DNA of 64,000 nt. Source: Brachyhypopomus gauderio. Lineage: Eukaryota; Chordata; Actinopteri; Gymnotiformes; Hypopomidae. Of the stretch, positions 49,095 through 61,075 are shown in pieces. The notes under the pieces are model-generated. The model was not told the DNA's origin. It worked only from the letters and a program-made list of their open reading frames with translations, and did not search any database. The stretch is from positions 636,927 to 700,926 of the forward strand of contig NW_027506874.1 of NCBI RefSeq assembly GCF_052324685.1, read 5' to 3'. Every line of letters starts with the position of its first letter. The stretch's first letter is position 1. The translations under genes and the position numbers were made by a program.

Positions 49095-49764
49095 AACACT
49101 TATTTTACGCCCGTTGGGTCCTCTAACTATACACACTCAGCGTTACCATCTGTGTTTAATCTGTTTTATGTGTCAGACAATTCCTCCAAACACCAAGCGT
49201 CTTATTTTCGGCTTTAATCGGACGGAACAGGAGGGACCACACCGCGCTGCCCAGCACGAAGAAATATCAGATTTGTTGGCTGCGGAAAATAATGATGGAT
49301 AAAAAACTCTGGCTGACGTTTGACCGAGTAATTGTGTAATTTACTACTGTGGAAAATGACCGACATCTTCTGCTCTTATTCACGCCCACCGGCGCTCCTG
49401 CCGATATGAACCGGGATAAAAGGTCAGCGCCTCTCAGATTCAACCTACTCACACTTCCTCACTTAACGCGTTATTTTCTCCGCTGTCTCTACGTTTGGTA
49501 AGTGGTTTGCGTGTTTACATTGTAGGCTATATAGACTTTGTAATAAAAGTGTAGATAAAGAATATTCTTTAAAATAAAAAGGACTTTAGGTAAACTTGGA
49601 TGGGTGTTTTAATAGGCACTTCCGTTTGAACATATTGCAACACACAAACACAGACGCACCCTTATTATTTTTAAAACGTATTCTTATGTGACTAATTTAT
49701 ACTGGAATATATTTTATTCTAGTTAATTTGAAGCACACTATTCTACATCAAGCCAGTCTTGAAG

Positions 49765-50178
49765 AGGCAGGATGGCAGATAAAACTGTGTGTACACTCGT
49801 TTCCATATTAAAACAAATCTCTTTGTTTTAATCTTATTGCATTTAATTCTTTTACTGTCTACTACATGGTATGTGTTTGCTGGTTTTTGAGTCTGAATGC
49901 ATTATATTGTGTACAAAAATATCATAGAAACCAAAAGAGGGGGACATGGTTGCCTTCCCCCGAGGCCCGGCAGGCAGGATGGGAGATAAAACTGTGTGTA
50001 CACTCGTTCCCATATTAAAACAAATCTCCTTGTTTTAATCTTATGGCATTTCATTATTTTACTGTCTACTACATGGTATGTGTTTGCTGGTTTTTGAGTC
50101 TGAATGCATTATATTATGTACAAAAATATCATAGAAACCAAAAGAGGGGGACATGGTTGCCTTCCCCCGAGGCCCGGC
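49765..50178 (+). repeat. 207-bp tandem duplication covering the start exon
   Basis: 49765-49971 and 49972-50178 are near-identical. ATGs at 49772 and 49979 are 207 bp apart, as are the acceptors before 49928 and 50135. The first unit has MADKT and a 3'-truncated copy of the following exon; the second has MGDKT and the full exon. Confidence 0.92.
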
Positions 50179-50815
50179 AGGCGTCGTGTACACCCACTAT
50201 GGAGTCAGTGATGGAAAAGGAAATGTGACTCATTTTGGACCTGAGAACAAAGGTAATTATCCAAATGCTGCATTTGTGTTCCAGCTATACGTCTGTCTCA
50301 GTGTTTGTCATAGATGCATCTTGACGGTTCCTCTTCCTGATTTATAATCATTACTGCCCCTCAAGGAGTTTCAAATGCTCCTGGTGTTTTCAAAAAGGAG
50401 CCCATCAAGGATGTGGCCACACATGGGTACTATGTCTGTAATAATCAAGATGGCAAGAAAAGTCCTCAATCCCCTGAAAAGATTAGCAAAGATGCTGCGG
50501 CCAAGGTTGGGACAAAAGCTACCTATAATCTTGACGGTTTTAACTGTGAAAAGGCAGCTTCAGATCTGACGTACGGAGAAGGTAAAGGTGTCTCTACACA
50601 GGTATGTGCTGCTGTATAAGAACACTTTCTTTTAACCTTTATGTGTACAACAACAGACAAATAAATGTTCTATTAAATGTATTATAAGTTGTTTGTAAAT
50701 TAATATTTATTTCCTTTTTCAGGTTCAGGGATCAATGTTGGGAAAAAAAATGAAAGATCATCTGTATGATGTACATGACCAGTTTGGAACTGACACGGGC
50801 ATACAAAGGAACTGA
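49979..50815 (+). CDS. LRAT/NC-domain protein, PLAAT (HRASLS)-like
   Basis: Exons 49979-49993 (MGDKT), 50135-50252, 50366-50601 and 50723-50815 give 462 nt, 153 residues, with good splice sites and consistent phases. The LRAT-type thiol acyltransferase/phospholipase fold is indicated by KPKEGDMVAFPRG and VYTHYGVSDGKGNVTHFG, with both His positions of the family. FNCEKAASDLTYGEG holds the catalytic Cys of the NCE motif. The family moves acyl groups between phospholipids and amines. The C-terminal membrane anchor of mammalian PLAATs is not seen. A non-coding first exon ends at 49497 (TTTG/GTAAGT), preceded by GGGATAAAAGG as a TATA-like box. An alternative start exon (MADKT, 49772-49786) lies in the first copy of a 207-bp duplication. 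Exact subfamily is uncertain. Confidence 0.75.
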
Positions 50816-51120
50816 TGGTGTGATTTAACAGGAAAACAAGAAAGGATTCAAGGAAAACAGAATTTGCTGGAATGTTTCAAGCATGTTTTAAGCTGTGATA
50901 CCCCGTTCTGCTTGCTGAGGAACAGGCAAGCAAGGTTGCTAAACTTGTATTAACCTCACAAATTATGATTAATAGAAACATACGTTCATCTATGCACAAG
51001 ATGAGTTGTCCTGTCATTCTTGAACAATAATTCCTGAAGCTTAATTTACTCATTTGTAATTTAGTTTTCTGAATTTTGGAGGCTTTTGTGTGTAACTTCA
51101 TTTACTGAGTAACTTTTATC

Positions 51121-51745
51121 TACTTTAACTGTGTATCTCTGCAATGCCACTTACACCTGGATCCAGAGATGGGGACTCGAGTCACATGACTTGGACTCGA
51201 GTCAGACTCGAGTCATTAATATTAAGACTTTTGACTTGACTTGAAAAAATTCAGAGACTTAGACTTGACTTGGACTTTTACACCAATAACTTGGGACTTG
51301 AATTGGACTTGAACCTGTTTACTTGCAAAGACTTGATTTTTTTTTTACCCCAAATCTAAATTTTAAAACGCATGTTAATATTTATAAAGTGCGCCCCATT
51401 CATTTAATTACCGGTCCTCTGCTTTTCCACACTCTGTACGTGTGTGTGTATATGGTGTGTGTGTGTGTGCATGAGCTGCAGCACAACCAATCAAATTAAA
51501 AAGACAACAAAAAAACGCTAAAGGCAGAAAAACTACCGAGAGTAATTTCTTTTGGGTACATAAATTACAAAGTACTCAATAAAAAACGAAGTGCAACATG
51601 CAAAACCTGCAAGAAGACATTTGAAGTTGCACAGAGAACGGTAGTTGCTACTTTTCCTTTGCTAGTTGACTTTAGCTAACTTCGTATTCTCTTGGCTACG
51701 TTGATACCGCTTAGCTTTCACGTGTATGCAGTGTTGTGTCATGCT
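51121..51745. other. Repeat-derived region (ACTTGGACT type)
   Basis: 51166-51345 is built of GACTCGAGTC and GACTTGACTTG motifs, a dispersed fish repeat type. Further on there is a short TG run (51440-51470). No gene. Confidence 0.6.
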
Positions 51746-52299
51746 TAGTGTTGTCAAAAAAATCGATATATCGATATGTATCGATACTGCACATTCTGAA
51801 ACGGTACAATACTCGTTTCTCTTAAGTATCGATTCTTTTTACATAAAATGCGCTTTCGTTTGACCCACCCAAGCTGCCGTAATGCACAGGACAGTTTGTA
51901 ATGCTAAAATGGCAGCTAAAGCAAACGCAGTGCTGTTGGATTCGAAGCAGATAAAGATGGAAAACCGAAGGACATGAACAAGCCAGTTTGCAAGCGGTGC
52001 TTTTGGAACATTTCAACGAAGGGCGCTAAAGCCTGGTTGAGTGACCACAGCGCTAGACTCCGCCCACCTCGCGCGAACGAGCGGTGGAGGCGTTTATACT
52101 TTCCGCTTTGCAGTGTTGTCCGAAACTATATGTGGTAGTATAAAAGAAACATCCCTCAACAACAGGGGAAGGAACATTTACCTGACGAATTTTAATGCTG
52201 CTTTGTGTTTCAGGTTTGAAAAGTGCTGGAATGTAGGCTAAAGTACTTGAAATGCTTGATATTGTAACTACTTCATTTCACAACAAATAGCTGTCTGAC

Positions 52300-53921
52300 T
52301 TAACAGTTTGTATTACGTTAACAAATACGAGCCTCTTGTAATTCCAGGACGAAACATGAGAGAACGTGAAGACGTTAAGATTGGGCGTTTTGAAAATAAA
52401 CAACCATTAAATAATGTGATTAAAAAGCGCAATAGTGCGAATCATGTTGGTGTTTAACTTTGATCATTGTATGTTCAGCGTTTGGTCCTTTCGTTTAGAT
52501 TTGTTTCAAGTTGTTTCGCAGATCATCCTATTGTGATGAACGTAGAGAAAGAGGGTGGGTTAATTAGGGGGAGGGGTTTAGTGGGATTTAAAACGGAAGA
52601 GAGATGCGGTGGGAGGGGGCGATGGTGCATGACGACGCTTTGTTTGGGACTGGACTGTCCTGTGAATCCGGATTGTGTGGGTGCACTCTGAGGGACTTTG
52701 TCGAGATTAAAGAGAACGCGAACACGACTTGGAGACTTTGGAGGTGTTCGCGACATACCAGAGGAATCTGAGAGACTGCTGAGTGTTGCGCGATGTGTGT
52801 TGGTTAACGTGCTGAACGAAGACATCCGACTCCACACGGGGGGATCTTGACGGCCACCAGAACGAGGGAAGTTTGTTATTTTAAAACTAAACTTATGTGT
52901 ATATGTGTCAGTTGAGAACTGGGGATAGGGTGGGAGATAAACCGTTTGATGAATTAGTATAGGTCTCCCAGCATTAATGAATTAAGTGTGATTATTGGGT
53001 GTGTGTGTGTGTGTGAAGTGGTAGTAGGTGACGTGCCTTAATTAATGTGTGTTGTGGTGTGATTTTTGGGTTTTATACAGTAGCACGTGATTGTGTGATC
53101 AGAAATGCTGGTAGAGACTGCTATTCTAAACATTGTATGAGTTGGGGTAGGTAGTTGTGGGAAGGGAGTGCCTACTGGTGTATTCTGTGAGGACAGCCGA
53201 CGATCTTTTCTTAAATAGCCCGTGGGGGTGTGCGGTGATACACCGTGTCTTTTAGGAGTGTTTTGATGAAGGGTTTTTTTCCCGTGATATTTTAAAGAGG
53301 TATTACTTAATAGGGGTGGGGGAGTGTGTGTGTGCAGTGATGTCATGGGCCTATTAGAGGAGATGTCAGTCGTGCTGTGTGTAATTAAATGGTGATTATT
53401 AATAAATATTGTTATATGGCTTAAACCCATGTTGATTGTGTAGTTCGGACAGGGGGGAAGGTTTATCAGGCTCGTCCGGACCATACCAGAGGAAAAAAGG
53501 TGGTGGCAGCTATTTAAATGATCCAGTGGCTTAGAGCCCTCTAGTGGCAGTAAGCGGGAATATTACGTAACTAGCTACATAGAGAGAAGGATAAAAGGGG
53601 GTTCATTACACTATGTTTGGTTTTGTACTCTTTAATGAGTCAACGCATTATTGTTTCCTGATGGTTCGTTAGTGAAGTTAGTTGATTTCGCCAGGTCTGT
53701 TTTGCGTTAGTCCGGTTTATTGTATTGTCATTTTTGAATGCGTTTGTTTGTTTACTGTTTGTGTAATAACTCGTTCGTATTTTTGTATTCCTTGTCGTGT
53801 CTGAGAGGTGTTAGGTAACTAGTCCGTGTTAGGAGACGGGAGGAAACTCCTACCAATAAATCTGACTCTCAGCAGCATCTGTGTCCTTCTCCTAGATCTT
53901 GCACGTTACATCCACCTTATA
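52300..53921. other. Interior of the hAT element, no gene recognised
   Basis: Purine-rich and TG-rich stretches (GTGTGTGTGTGTG at 53000-53014). A segment ending CTTGCACGTTACA near 53910 with preceding AATAAA looks like an LTR end, but its start was not found. Confidence 0.4.
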
Positions 53922-54069
53922 AAGGTGTATGAACCCTGCAAACATGGCGTTGTTCATTGCGTTGAAGCGCGGCGCGCCCAAAGTTACAAAATTCGAGAGG
54001 TGCACGACCTCGCGTGCGCCGCGCTTCAGCGCGATGAACAAAGTCATGTTTGCAGGGTTCATACACCTT
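53922..54069. repeat. 148-bp inverted repeat (MITE-like) with about 55-bp arms
   Basis: AAGGTGTATGAACCCTGCAA at the left and its complement at the right. The arms continue through ACATGRCKTTGTTCATYGCG to GAAGCGCGGCGC. The ends match the GGTTCATACACCTT motif also seen at 33890. Confidence 0.88.
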
Positions 54070-54601
54070 GTGGAATTCAAACACTTGTATGTCACTTTCA
54101 AGATCCATTTCAATATTTCCCAGCACGAGCAAAGACACTATGTCAGATGTTCAAAAGACGTCCACTGAAAAGCCAGAATGAAAGTTTTTGCGACGTCTTT
54201 TTTAAACGTCTTTTGACGTCTATTACTGTCATTCAGTTTCAGTTTTTGCACGTTCACTGACATCCAATAAAGGTCCTAGTCAGACGTTCAGATAGAAAAC
54301 TCGTCATAGATGTCCATGTTAAGTTAAGGTTAAGGTCCTAGTCACACTGTCAGATTTTGAACCAGTTTTAAACGTCCACCAGACATGCAAAATGGGTCTG
54401 GACTGACCGACGTGATACAGACATGATTTTAACGTCTTTCTGACGTCGGATGTTTGTTGGGATAAGTTAAGTTAAATATTTATACATATACTCGAAATTA
54501 TTCGCTTTTTTATCACATTATTTAATGGTGGTTTATTTTCAAAACGCCCAATCTTAACGTCTTCACGTTATCTGCTCAAGTGCAGTGCCCGCACCTGGGA
54601 G

Positions 54602-55201
54602 ATGGCACATGTCCATTTATGCCGCGCCCTGCACACACGCCGGCTCAACGCGGATCGCCGTCGTCTTCCTGCTCTAATCTATCATCCGGGACAGAGGGTA
54701 TGGCTATCGACACAAAACCTGCATTTGAAACAGCGTAGTAAAAAGCTTAGCCCACGGTACATCGGGCCATTCAAGATACTCAGCAGAGTCAACGCTGTCT
54801 CGTATAAGCTCCTTATGCCTGCTCATTATCGTGTCAATCCTGTCTTCCATGTCTCTCTCCTTAAGCCAGTTCACTATAGTCCGTTCACCACTCCCCCTGT
54901 GCCCACTAGCCCTCCGGATCCCCTGGAAATCGACGGTCGACCAGCATACATCGTCCGAGAGCTTCTGGAGTCTCGGCGCCGAAGGAACGGGCTCCAGTAC
55001 CTCGTGGACTGGGAAGGATATGGCCCCGAGGAGCGGGCCTGGATTCCGGCGAGGGATGTCCTCTGCCCTGCCATGATAGCAGATTTCCACGCAGCGCACC
55101 CCAACTTTCCCGCTCCCAGGCGCCGCGGTAGACCCCCGGCTCGTCGTAGAGCGTCAGGAGCCGCTCCTTTGAGGGGGGGTACTGTAAGGAAGGCCACCTG
55201 A
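54602..55201 (+). pseudogene. Ty3/gypsy Pol C-terminus with chromodomain (fragment)
   Basis: About 199 codons, equal to the end of a gypsy polyprotein. It begins with the integrase C-terminal region ([49 protein letters not shown]) and continues into a chromodomain ([34 protein letters not shown]). The chromodomain tethers integration to modified chromatin in the chromovirus clade. Everything upstream (gag, protease, RT, integrase core) is missing, so the copy is 5'-truncated and inactive. The frame enters the 3' LTR at 55183. Confidence 0.9.
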
Positions 55202-55578
55202 TCTCCACCTAATCAGCCTCACCTGACACTCATCACCACACCCCCTATATCTCTACTTATACGCCCACATTCCACTTCCTAGTCGCGAAGTATTGCCGAC
55301 TCATGCCGCGTACCAAGCCTTTCTATTACCTGTCTGCTTTCCTGTGTTCCGACCCTCGCTTACGTCCCCGACCTTGTCTCCTGCCTAGTTCCTCTGTACC
55401 TCCTGACTTCTGCTCCCTCGGTATGACCCTGGACCGTCCTGACCACACCAAGAGAACGCAGTTGCTACTAGTCATAGTGCTCGTGATACACCTGCCTGTG
55501 TTTGTACCAGCGTCTCATTTCAATAAAAGCGGTGTTCTTCCGCATTTGGATCCCTCTCTGCCTGTTCAATACATTACA
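55183..55578 (+). repeat. 3' LTR of the truncated gypsy element
   Basis: 396 bp beginning TGTAAGGAAGG and ending ATACATTACA. It is preceded by the polypurine tract TTTGAGGGGGGGTAC and contains CAATAAAAGC near 55521. No matching 5' LTR is in the window. Confidence 0.8.
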
Positions 55579-55851
55579 TCCTGGAATTACAAGAGGCTTG
55601 TATTTGTTAACGTCATACAAGAGAACTGATCAGTCAGACAGCTATTTGTTGTGAAATGTAGTTACAATTTCAAGCATTTTCAAACACAAAGCAACATTCA
55701 TTTGTTTGTTTAGAAAAAAATAAAAAGGCTTTAAAACGGAAATTAGCACAGTATCTGACTTTGGTATCGAAAATGGTATCGAACTTCAATATTTTTTTAA
55801 GTATCGTATCGAAGTTGTAATTCTTAGTATCGTGACAAGCCTAGTCATGCT

Positions 55852-57364
55852 ATATAAATCCAGTCCTTTAAGTGCATCCACGATTATTGTGCAGCGTGTT
55901 AGGTCATGATTGCCTGTGGATAGTGAGGGGGGGGGGGTCTGTTTCAGAAAGCAGGTTCTGTATCTGAACTCAGGGAAGAGAGCCTCTCTCTGTCACCATC
56001 ATAATATCCAGTTCTATCTCAGCATGGATTGTGTATTTGAAGACATCTAGAAAAAAAATTTATTGACAAAATTGGAGCGAGTTTTCAGCTATGGGGGCAT
56101 AATTCTACGGTCTCATCGTGCACAAATGACAGACAGACTTTTGGCCAGTTTGGTCTTTTGCAAATGCAATGCAGAATAGTTTACTGAAATGTCTAAAGTT
56201 GCAGATTCCTGTTAATTGTTCAGTTCTTATATTTGTTTGTCTTGTGTCACTCACACATGGACACACATGTTCTCAAAGAAGGGCTTTAAGGGCTTATTTA
56301 ATTGTATATTTATTTCTTGCTCATATATATATAAGGCCCGTAGCCAGCATTGTGATGGGGGGGATCTTTTTCCCCCAAAAGTGGACTTCATTTGCCTCTC
56401 TACTCCAATGCCCCCTAAATACACGAGCACACGTCAAACCTTTTAATTTAGACATATTTTATTCATTATAAGTTTGTTGTGAGTCTGTTTTTGCTGTCCT
56501 TATTTGTTCGTCTGTTGCTCCCCACTGTTAACATAAATTTGATATAAATGTAAGTGTTACTCAAACGTTCCTACGTACGTTTTAAGTAAGAGGGTAGGGC
56601 ACTACACATTCAACCTTGATTATGTCAATTTAAATGATAAACAGATGGTTTTGATGCTGTTTGAAAGCTCTTTTCTGGCTCTACAGTGTACACAAACAAC
56701 ATTGAACTCAACAGTTAGGCCCTTTATAGTGACAAGGTAGAACTCCAAAACTGCAAATTAAATTAAAAATATAGACCATTTAAAAAAAATAAAGTTTTTT
56801 AATATTCAGATTTTAGTATTTTGGCTAACTGTTGAGTTATGCTGTAAACCAGCCACTATCCATGCTCCTCAAACCAGTCATACCTGAATGTCCTGTTGCA
56901 CCCACCAATGAATGTAGTTGGGAAAATGAAAATTTTCGAAGGTCTGACATGGTTTTTCAGCAAATTGTACTTTTGGTCATCAGACATCTGACACACAGCC
57001 TATGCTATTTCCTCAATAGATTTTGTTGCATCTATGAAAAATCCAAGGTGACTGTCAAGTATAGAGTTTGGCTGGGCTACCTCACATCCTGCTGCCTGTC
57101 TCACTCTCACATCCTGCTGCCTGTCTCACTCTCACATCCTCAGCCACTTCAGTAGCTGCTGCATCTCTGGTCTTCCACTGCACTGTTACCTGCCAAAGCT
57201 GTTTCACTGCTACTAACTTTTGATAGCTCACCCTCCAAATGCTGATCCACCGAATAAATACAGCAAAATAATACATTTAAAAATATATCATAGTTATGTT
57301 AGCAGTGTAACCATACCCAGTTCTCACACGTTACAACACTTCTAGCTAATTTTTACAAATCGTT
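55852..57364. other. Intergenic, no gene seen
   Basis: Includes a repeat-like block near 56330-56410 (GGCCCGTAGCCAGCATTGTG) and a 30-bp repeat of CTCACATCCTGCTGCCTGTC type, three copies, at 57080-57140. Open frames lack motifs. Confidence 0.45.
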
Positions 57365-59165
57365 ACCGACTCTTTGGGTCCTCTAACTATACACACTCAG
57401 CGTTACCATGTGTGTTTAATCTGTTTTATGTGTCAGACAATTCCTCCAAACACCAAGCGTCTTATTTTCGGCTTTAATCGGACGGAACAGGAGGGACAAC
57501 ACTGCGCTGCCCAGCACGAAGAAACATCAGATCTGTTGGCTGCGGAAAATAATGATGGATAAAGAACTCTGGCTGACGTTTGACTGAGTAATTGTGTAAT
57601 TTACTACTGTGGAAAATGACCGACATCTTCTGCCCTTATTCACGCCCACCGGCGCTCCAGCCGATATGAACCGGGATAAAAGATCACCGCCTCTCAGATT
57701 CAACCTACTCACACTTCCTCACTTAACACGTTATTTTCTCCGCTGTCTCTACGTTTGGTAAGTCGTCTGCTTGTTTACATTGTAGGCTAAATACACTTTG
57801 TAATAAAAGTGTAGATAAAGAATATTCTTTAAAATAAAACTTTTTTTAAGTAAACTTTTTAATGTAAACTTGGATGGCTATTTTAATAGGTACTTCAGTT
57901 TGAACATAATGCAACACACAAACACAGATGCACTCTTATTATTTCTAAAATGTATTCTTATGTGACTAATTCACACTGGAATATATTTTATTCTAGTTCA
58001 TTTGAAGCACACTATTCTACATCAAGCCAGTCTTGAAGAGGCAGGATGGGAGATGAAACTGTGTGTACACTTGTTCCAATATTAAAACAAAATTCCTTGT
58101 TTTAATCTTATTGCATTTCATTTTTTTACTGTCTACTAAATGGTATGTGTTTGCTGGTTTTGAGATTACACTGTTACTGTTTGAGACATTTGAGTCTGAA
58201 TGCATTATATTGTGTACAAAAATATCATAGAAACCTGAAAAGGGGGACATGGTTGCCTTCCCCTGAGGACCGTACACCCACTATGGAGTCAGTGATGGAG
58301 AACACAGTGTGATTCATTTTGGACCTGAGAGCAAAGGTAAATATCCAAATGCTACATTTTTGTTCCAGCTATACGTCTGTCTCAGTGTTTGTCATAGATG
58401 CATCTTGACGGTTCCTCTTCCTGATTTATAATGATTTCTGCCCCTCAAGGAGTTTCAAACACTGATGGTATTTACAAAAAGGAGCCCATCAAGGATGTGG
58501 CCACACGTGGGTACTATGTCTGTAATAATCAAGATGACGAGAAAAGTCCTCAATCCCCTGAAAAGATTCTGGAAGATGCTGAGGCCAAGATCGGGGAACT
58601 GTGAAAAGGCAGCTTCAGATCTGAGGTACAGAGAAGGTCAAGGTGTGTCTACACAGGTATGTGCTGCTGTATAAGAACACTTTCTTTAGCCTTTATTGTT
58701 TAACAATAGACAAATAAATGTTCTATTAAATGTTCTATAAGTTGTTTGTAAATTAATATTTATTTCCTTTTTCAGGTTCAGGGATCAATGTTGGGAGAAG
58801 ATGTGAACGATCATCTGTATGATTTAAATTACCAGTTTGGAACTGGCACGGGCAAACAAAGGAAATGATGGTGTGATTTACCAGAAAAACAAGAAAGGAT
58901 TCAAGGAAAACAGAATTTGCTGGAATGTTTCAAGCATGTTTTAAGCTGTGATACCCCGTTCTGCTTGCTGAGGAACAGGCAAGCAAGGTTGCTAAACTTG
59001 TATTAACCTCACAAATTATGATTAATAGAAAAATACGTTCATCTATGCACAAGATGAGTTGTCCTGTCATTCTTGAACAATAATTCCTGAAGCTTAATTT
59101 ACTCATTTGTAATTTAGTTTTCTGAATTTTGGAGGCTTTTGTGTGTAACTTCATTTACTTCTGCT
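57365..59165 (+). repeat. Segmental duplication, copy 2
   Basis: Counterpart of 49095-51120. It lacks the 207-bp internal duplication, so that is a later event in copy 1 or a loss here. Confidence 0.92.
58046..58868 (+). pseudogene. PLAAT-like pseudogene (copy 2)
   Basis: Retains start exon 58046-58060 (MGDET), acceptors and the last exon 58776-58868 (GSMLGEDVNDHLYDL). Exon 2 has a TGA stop at 58264-58266, where copy 1 has an Arg codon, and a 12-nt in-frame loss before YTHYGV. Exon 3 has lost about 29 nt just before the NCE motif, which shifts the frame so the catalytic Cys segment is out of register and soon stops. It cannot make the enzyme. Splice sites and promoter-like sequence remain, so it may still be transcribed. 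Confidence 0.88.
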
Positions 59166-59542
59166 TTAACTGTGTATCTCTGTAATGCCACTTAACACCT
59201 GGATCACTAGGGTGAAGCTTCCTTACAGTCTTCACTGGTTTCTTCCCTTTTGCTCTACGAGGTTTCTTGCTGCCAGAGGTAAGTAAGAACAGTGGCTTGG
59301 CAGGCACAGAACAATTTTCAATGAAGTGTTGGTAGCACACTACCATACCAAGAAACAGATGGAGTAACACCATCAGGCTCCATTAGATCAGATTCAGAAA
59401 CTCTATGTAACGTGTGGGGGGGGGGGGGGGGGGGGGGAGTACAACCAGGGGGCGGACGCACAGGCGCTGGAGAGCGAGACTCTAAGCTATTCCGGCTAAC
59501 CGGGTAGTGTTGTTACGTAGCACTCTGTTCTTGCGTGGCATT
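59166..59542. other. Unassigned stretch with poly-G (59416-59437)
   Basis: A minus-strand frame at 59155-59373 includes the basic run SGSKKPRRAKGKKPVKTV; I do not recognise it. The G tract precedes a GC-rich segment that leads to the hAT target site. Confidence 0.4.
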
Positions 59543-60507
59543 TAGTGATGGGAATTTCGGCTCTTTTTAGGGAGCCGGTTCTTTTGGCTCAGCTCCTCAT
59601 AAAGAGTCGGCTCTTTCGGCTCCCAAATGGCTCGTTATTAGGGGGGGTGGCGAACGTACTTTGTTGACGGGGGGGGGGGGTTGGGCTACTATTTCCAGTG
59701 CAGTAATCAGATTAAAGTTACTTATCCAAATAACTGTGCGTTACTATTTTTATTTTCCCTAGTAAATATATATATTTTGCTTTCTTCTTGTCTCAATTCT
59801 ACTTTTGCGTCTGACCGTAGCGCTCGACTCCGCACGCTGTGCGTGACCCTGTGAGAGCGCGAGCACGTTTTACAAGACATTCTTTGCAGTGTCCTCCCGT
59901 AACGATATGTATAAAGAAACACCCCTCAAAACAGGGGAAGGAACATTTACCTGACGAACTTTAATGTTGCTTTGTGTTGCAAGTTCTGGAATTTTGACTA
60001 ACGTAGTCTACTATAAAATGCTTTAAATTGTAATGGTATTTCGTTTCACAACAAGTAGCTGTTTGACTGAACAGTTCGCTTGTATTACGTTTACAAATAA
60101 ATGTACAAATAATACCACGCAGCTACAAAAACGTAATGTCAGGAGATACTGTAGCGACTACTACTCCTCACGGTGAATTCACTAACGGACACTTGGCCAC
60201 TCAAGGAGTCTGGCCCTTTAAGTGACACTGGGGGGGGCGGGGCCTGAGCGCGCCAGCGTTGCGTTATCAATAAAGTTTCCCTCCTCGGGATTTTTGGATT
60301 AAGCAGTTTCTGCCTCGGTTACCGAACCTGTTTCAATACATTGTTACTGTTAAAAATGCACTTCCAATAAAGTGAGTATTGGAAAAATTAATTTTGCTGC
60401 TGAATGTAGAGGGGAACCGGCTCGGTCTTAGAGGGGAACCAGCTCTCGTCGTTCACTTAAAAGAGCCGGCTCTTTGAACCGGTTCGTTCGCGACCGACAC
60501 ATCACTA
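59543..60507. mobile_element. 965-bp hAT element
   Basis: Ends TAGTGATGGGAATTTCGGCT and the complement TAGTGATGTGTCGGTCGCGA, with the 8-bp duplication GTGGCATT at 59535-59542 and 60508-60515. GAGCCGGCTCTTT motifs lie near both ends, as in 31862-34635. No transposase. The right duplication directly abuts the gypsy LTR at 60516. Confidence 0.93.
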
Positions 60508-60515
60508 GTGGCATT

Positions 60516-60921
60516 TGTTACGGCCTGGGCTCGTCCACACGCCGCAACATAAGAAGGGAACAACAACAGGGTTCAAGTATCAAAGTAATCTTTAATAAGT
60601 CAATTCCAAAAAATGTCTAGGGTATGAATATATGTTAGTGGTGGTTAAGTGGGTGTATCTGAGTGTGTCAGTAAGTGATCAATGTAGAGGAGTAAGAATA
60701 AGGTTGGATAAAAGTAGGAGAGGGAGAGAAGGAGAAATCAAGCAGCCCAACAACGTGCCCAAACAAAGAAAATAAATGCCCCCCCCCCCAGGAAAGAAAA
60801 AGCCCCAGCTTATAAACAGTACCACCAAGGTGTACTCAATTATCTAATTAGACCAATCAGACCCAGCCCTGCCCGTGCACTGACAGTCTAGAACCTGAAG
60901 GGGACCCATGGGGTCGTAACA
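60516..60921 (-). repeat. 3' LTR of a Ty3/gypsy element
   Basis: 406 bp with symmetric TGTTACG...CGTAACA ends. On the minus strand it is preceded by the purine tract TTAGGGAGGGAGG. AAGTCAATTC and polypurine/CT runs lie inside. The other LTR is beyond the right edge. Confidence 0.85.
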
Positions 60922-61075
60922 CCTCCCTCCCTAAAAGAGGGTTGGTACAAGCCAAGCTCAACAAAATCCTAAAGAAAAGACCACGTGTGTTCCCTTCAGA
61001 AACACATCTTCCTTAATCCTGGCGCCTAGGAGAAAGAAAATATGTCCAAGAGAAAAACACAAAAACAAACAATTC
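60922..61075 (-). other. Spacer between pol stop and 3' LTR
   Basis: Contains the polypurine tract next to the LTR. No coding sequence was seen. Confidence 0.7.

Larger units (their letters stand above)
49095..51120 (+). repeat. Segmental duplication, copy 1
   Basis: This span and 57365-59165 share long stretches from the 5' flank (GGGTCCTCTAACTATACACA) through all exons and introns to the 3' flank (GGAGGCTTTTGTGTGTAACT). Differences are substitutions, small indels, the 207-bp duplication in copy 1 and the coding lesions in copy 2. Confidence 0.93.
51746..55843. mobile_element. 4.1-kb hAT element with nested insertions
   Basis: Ends TAGTGTTGTCA (left) and TAGGCTTGTCA (right, complement). 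The flanking duplication GTCATGCT is at 51738-51745 and 55844-55851. GTATCGAT/ATCGATAC-rich subterminal sequence sits at both ends. No hAT transposase was recognised. The interior includes an inverted-repeat element (53922-54069), a gypsy fragment with LTR (about 54590-55578) and modules shared with the other hAT copies. Confidence 0.9.

Noticed and set aside
53556..53911. Possible solo LTR ending GCACGTTACA
   Set aside because: The right end looks LTR-like, but no TG start or flanking duplication could be fixed.
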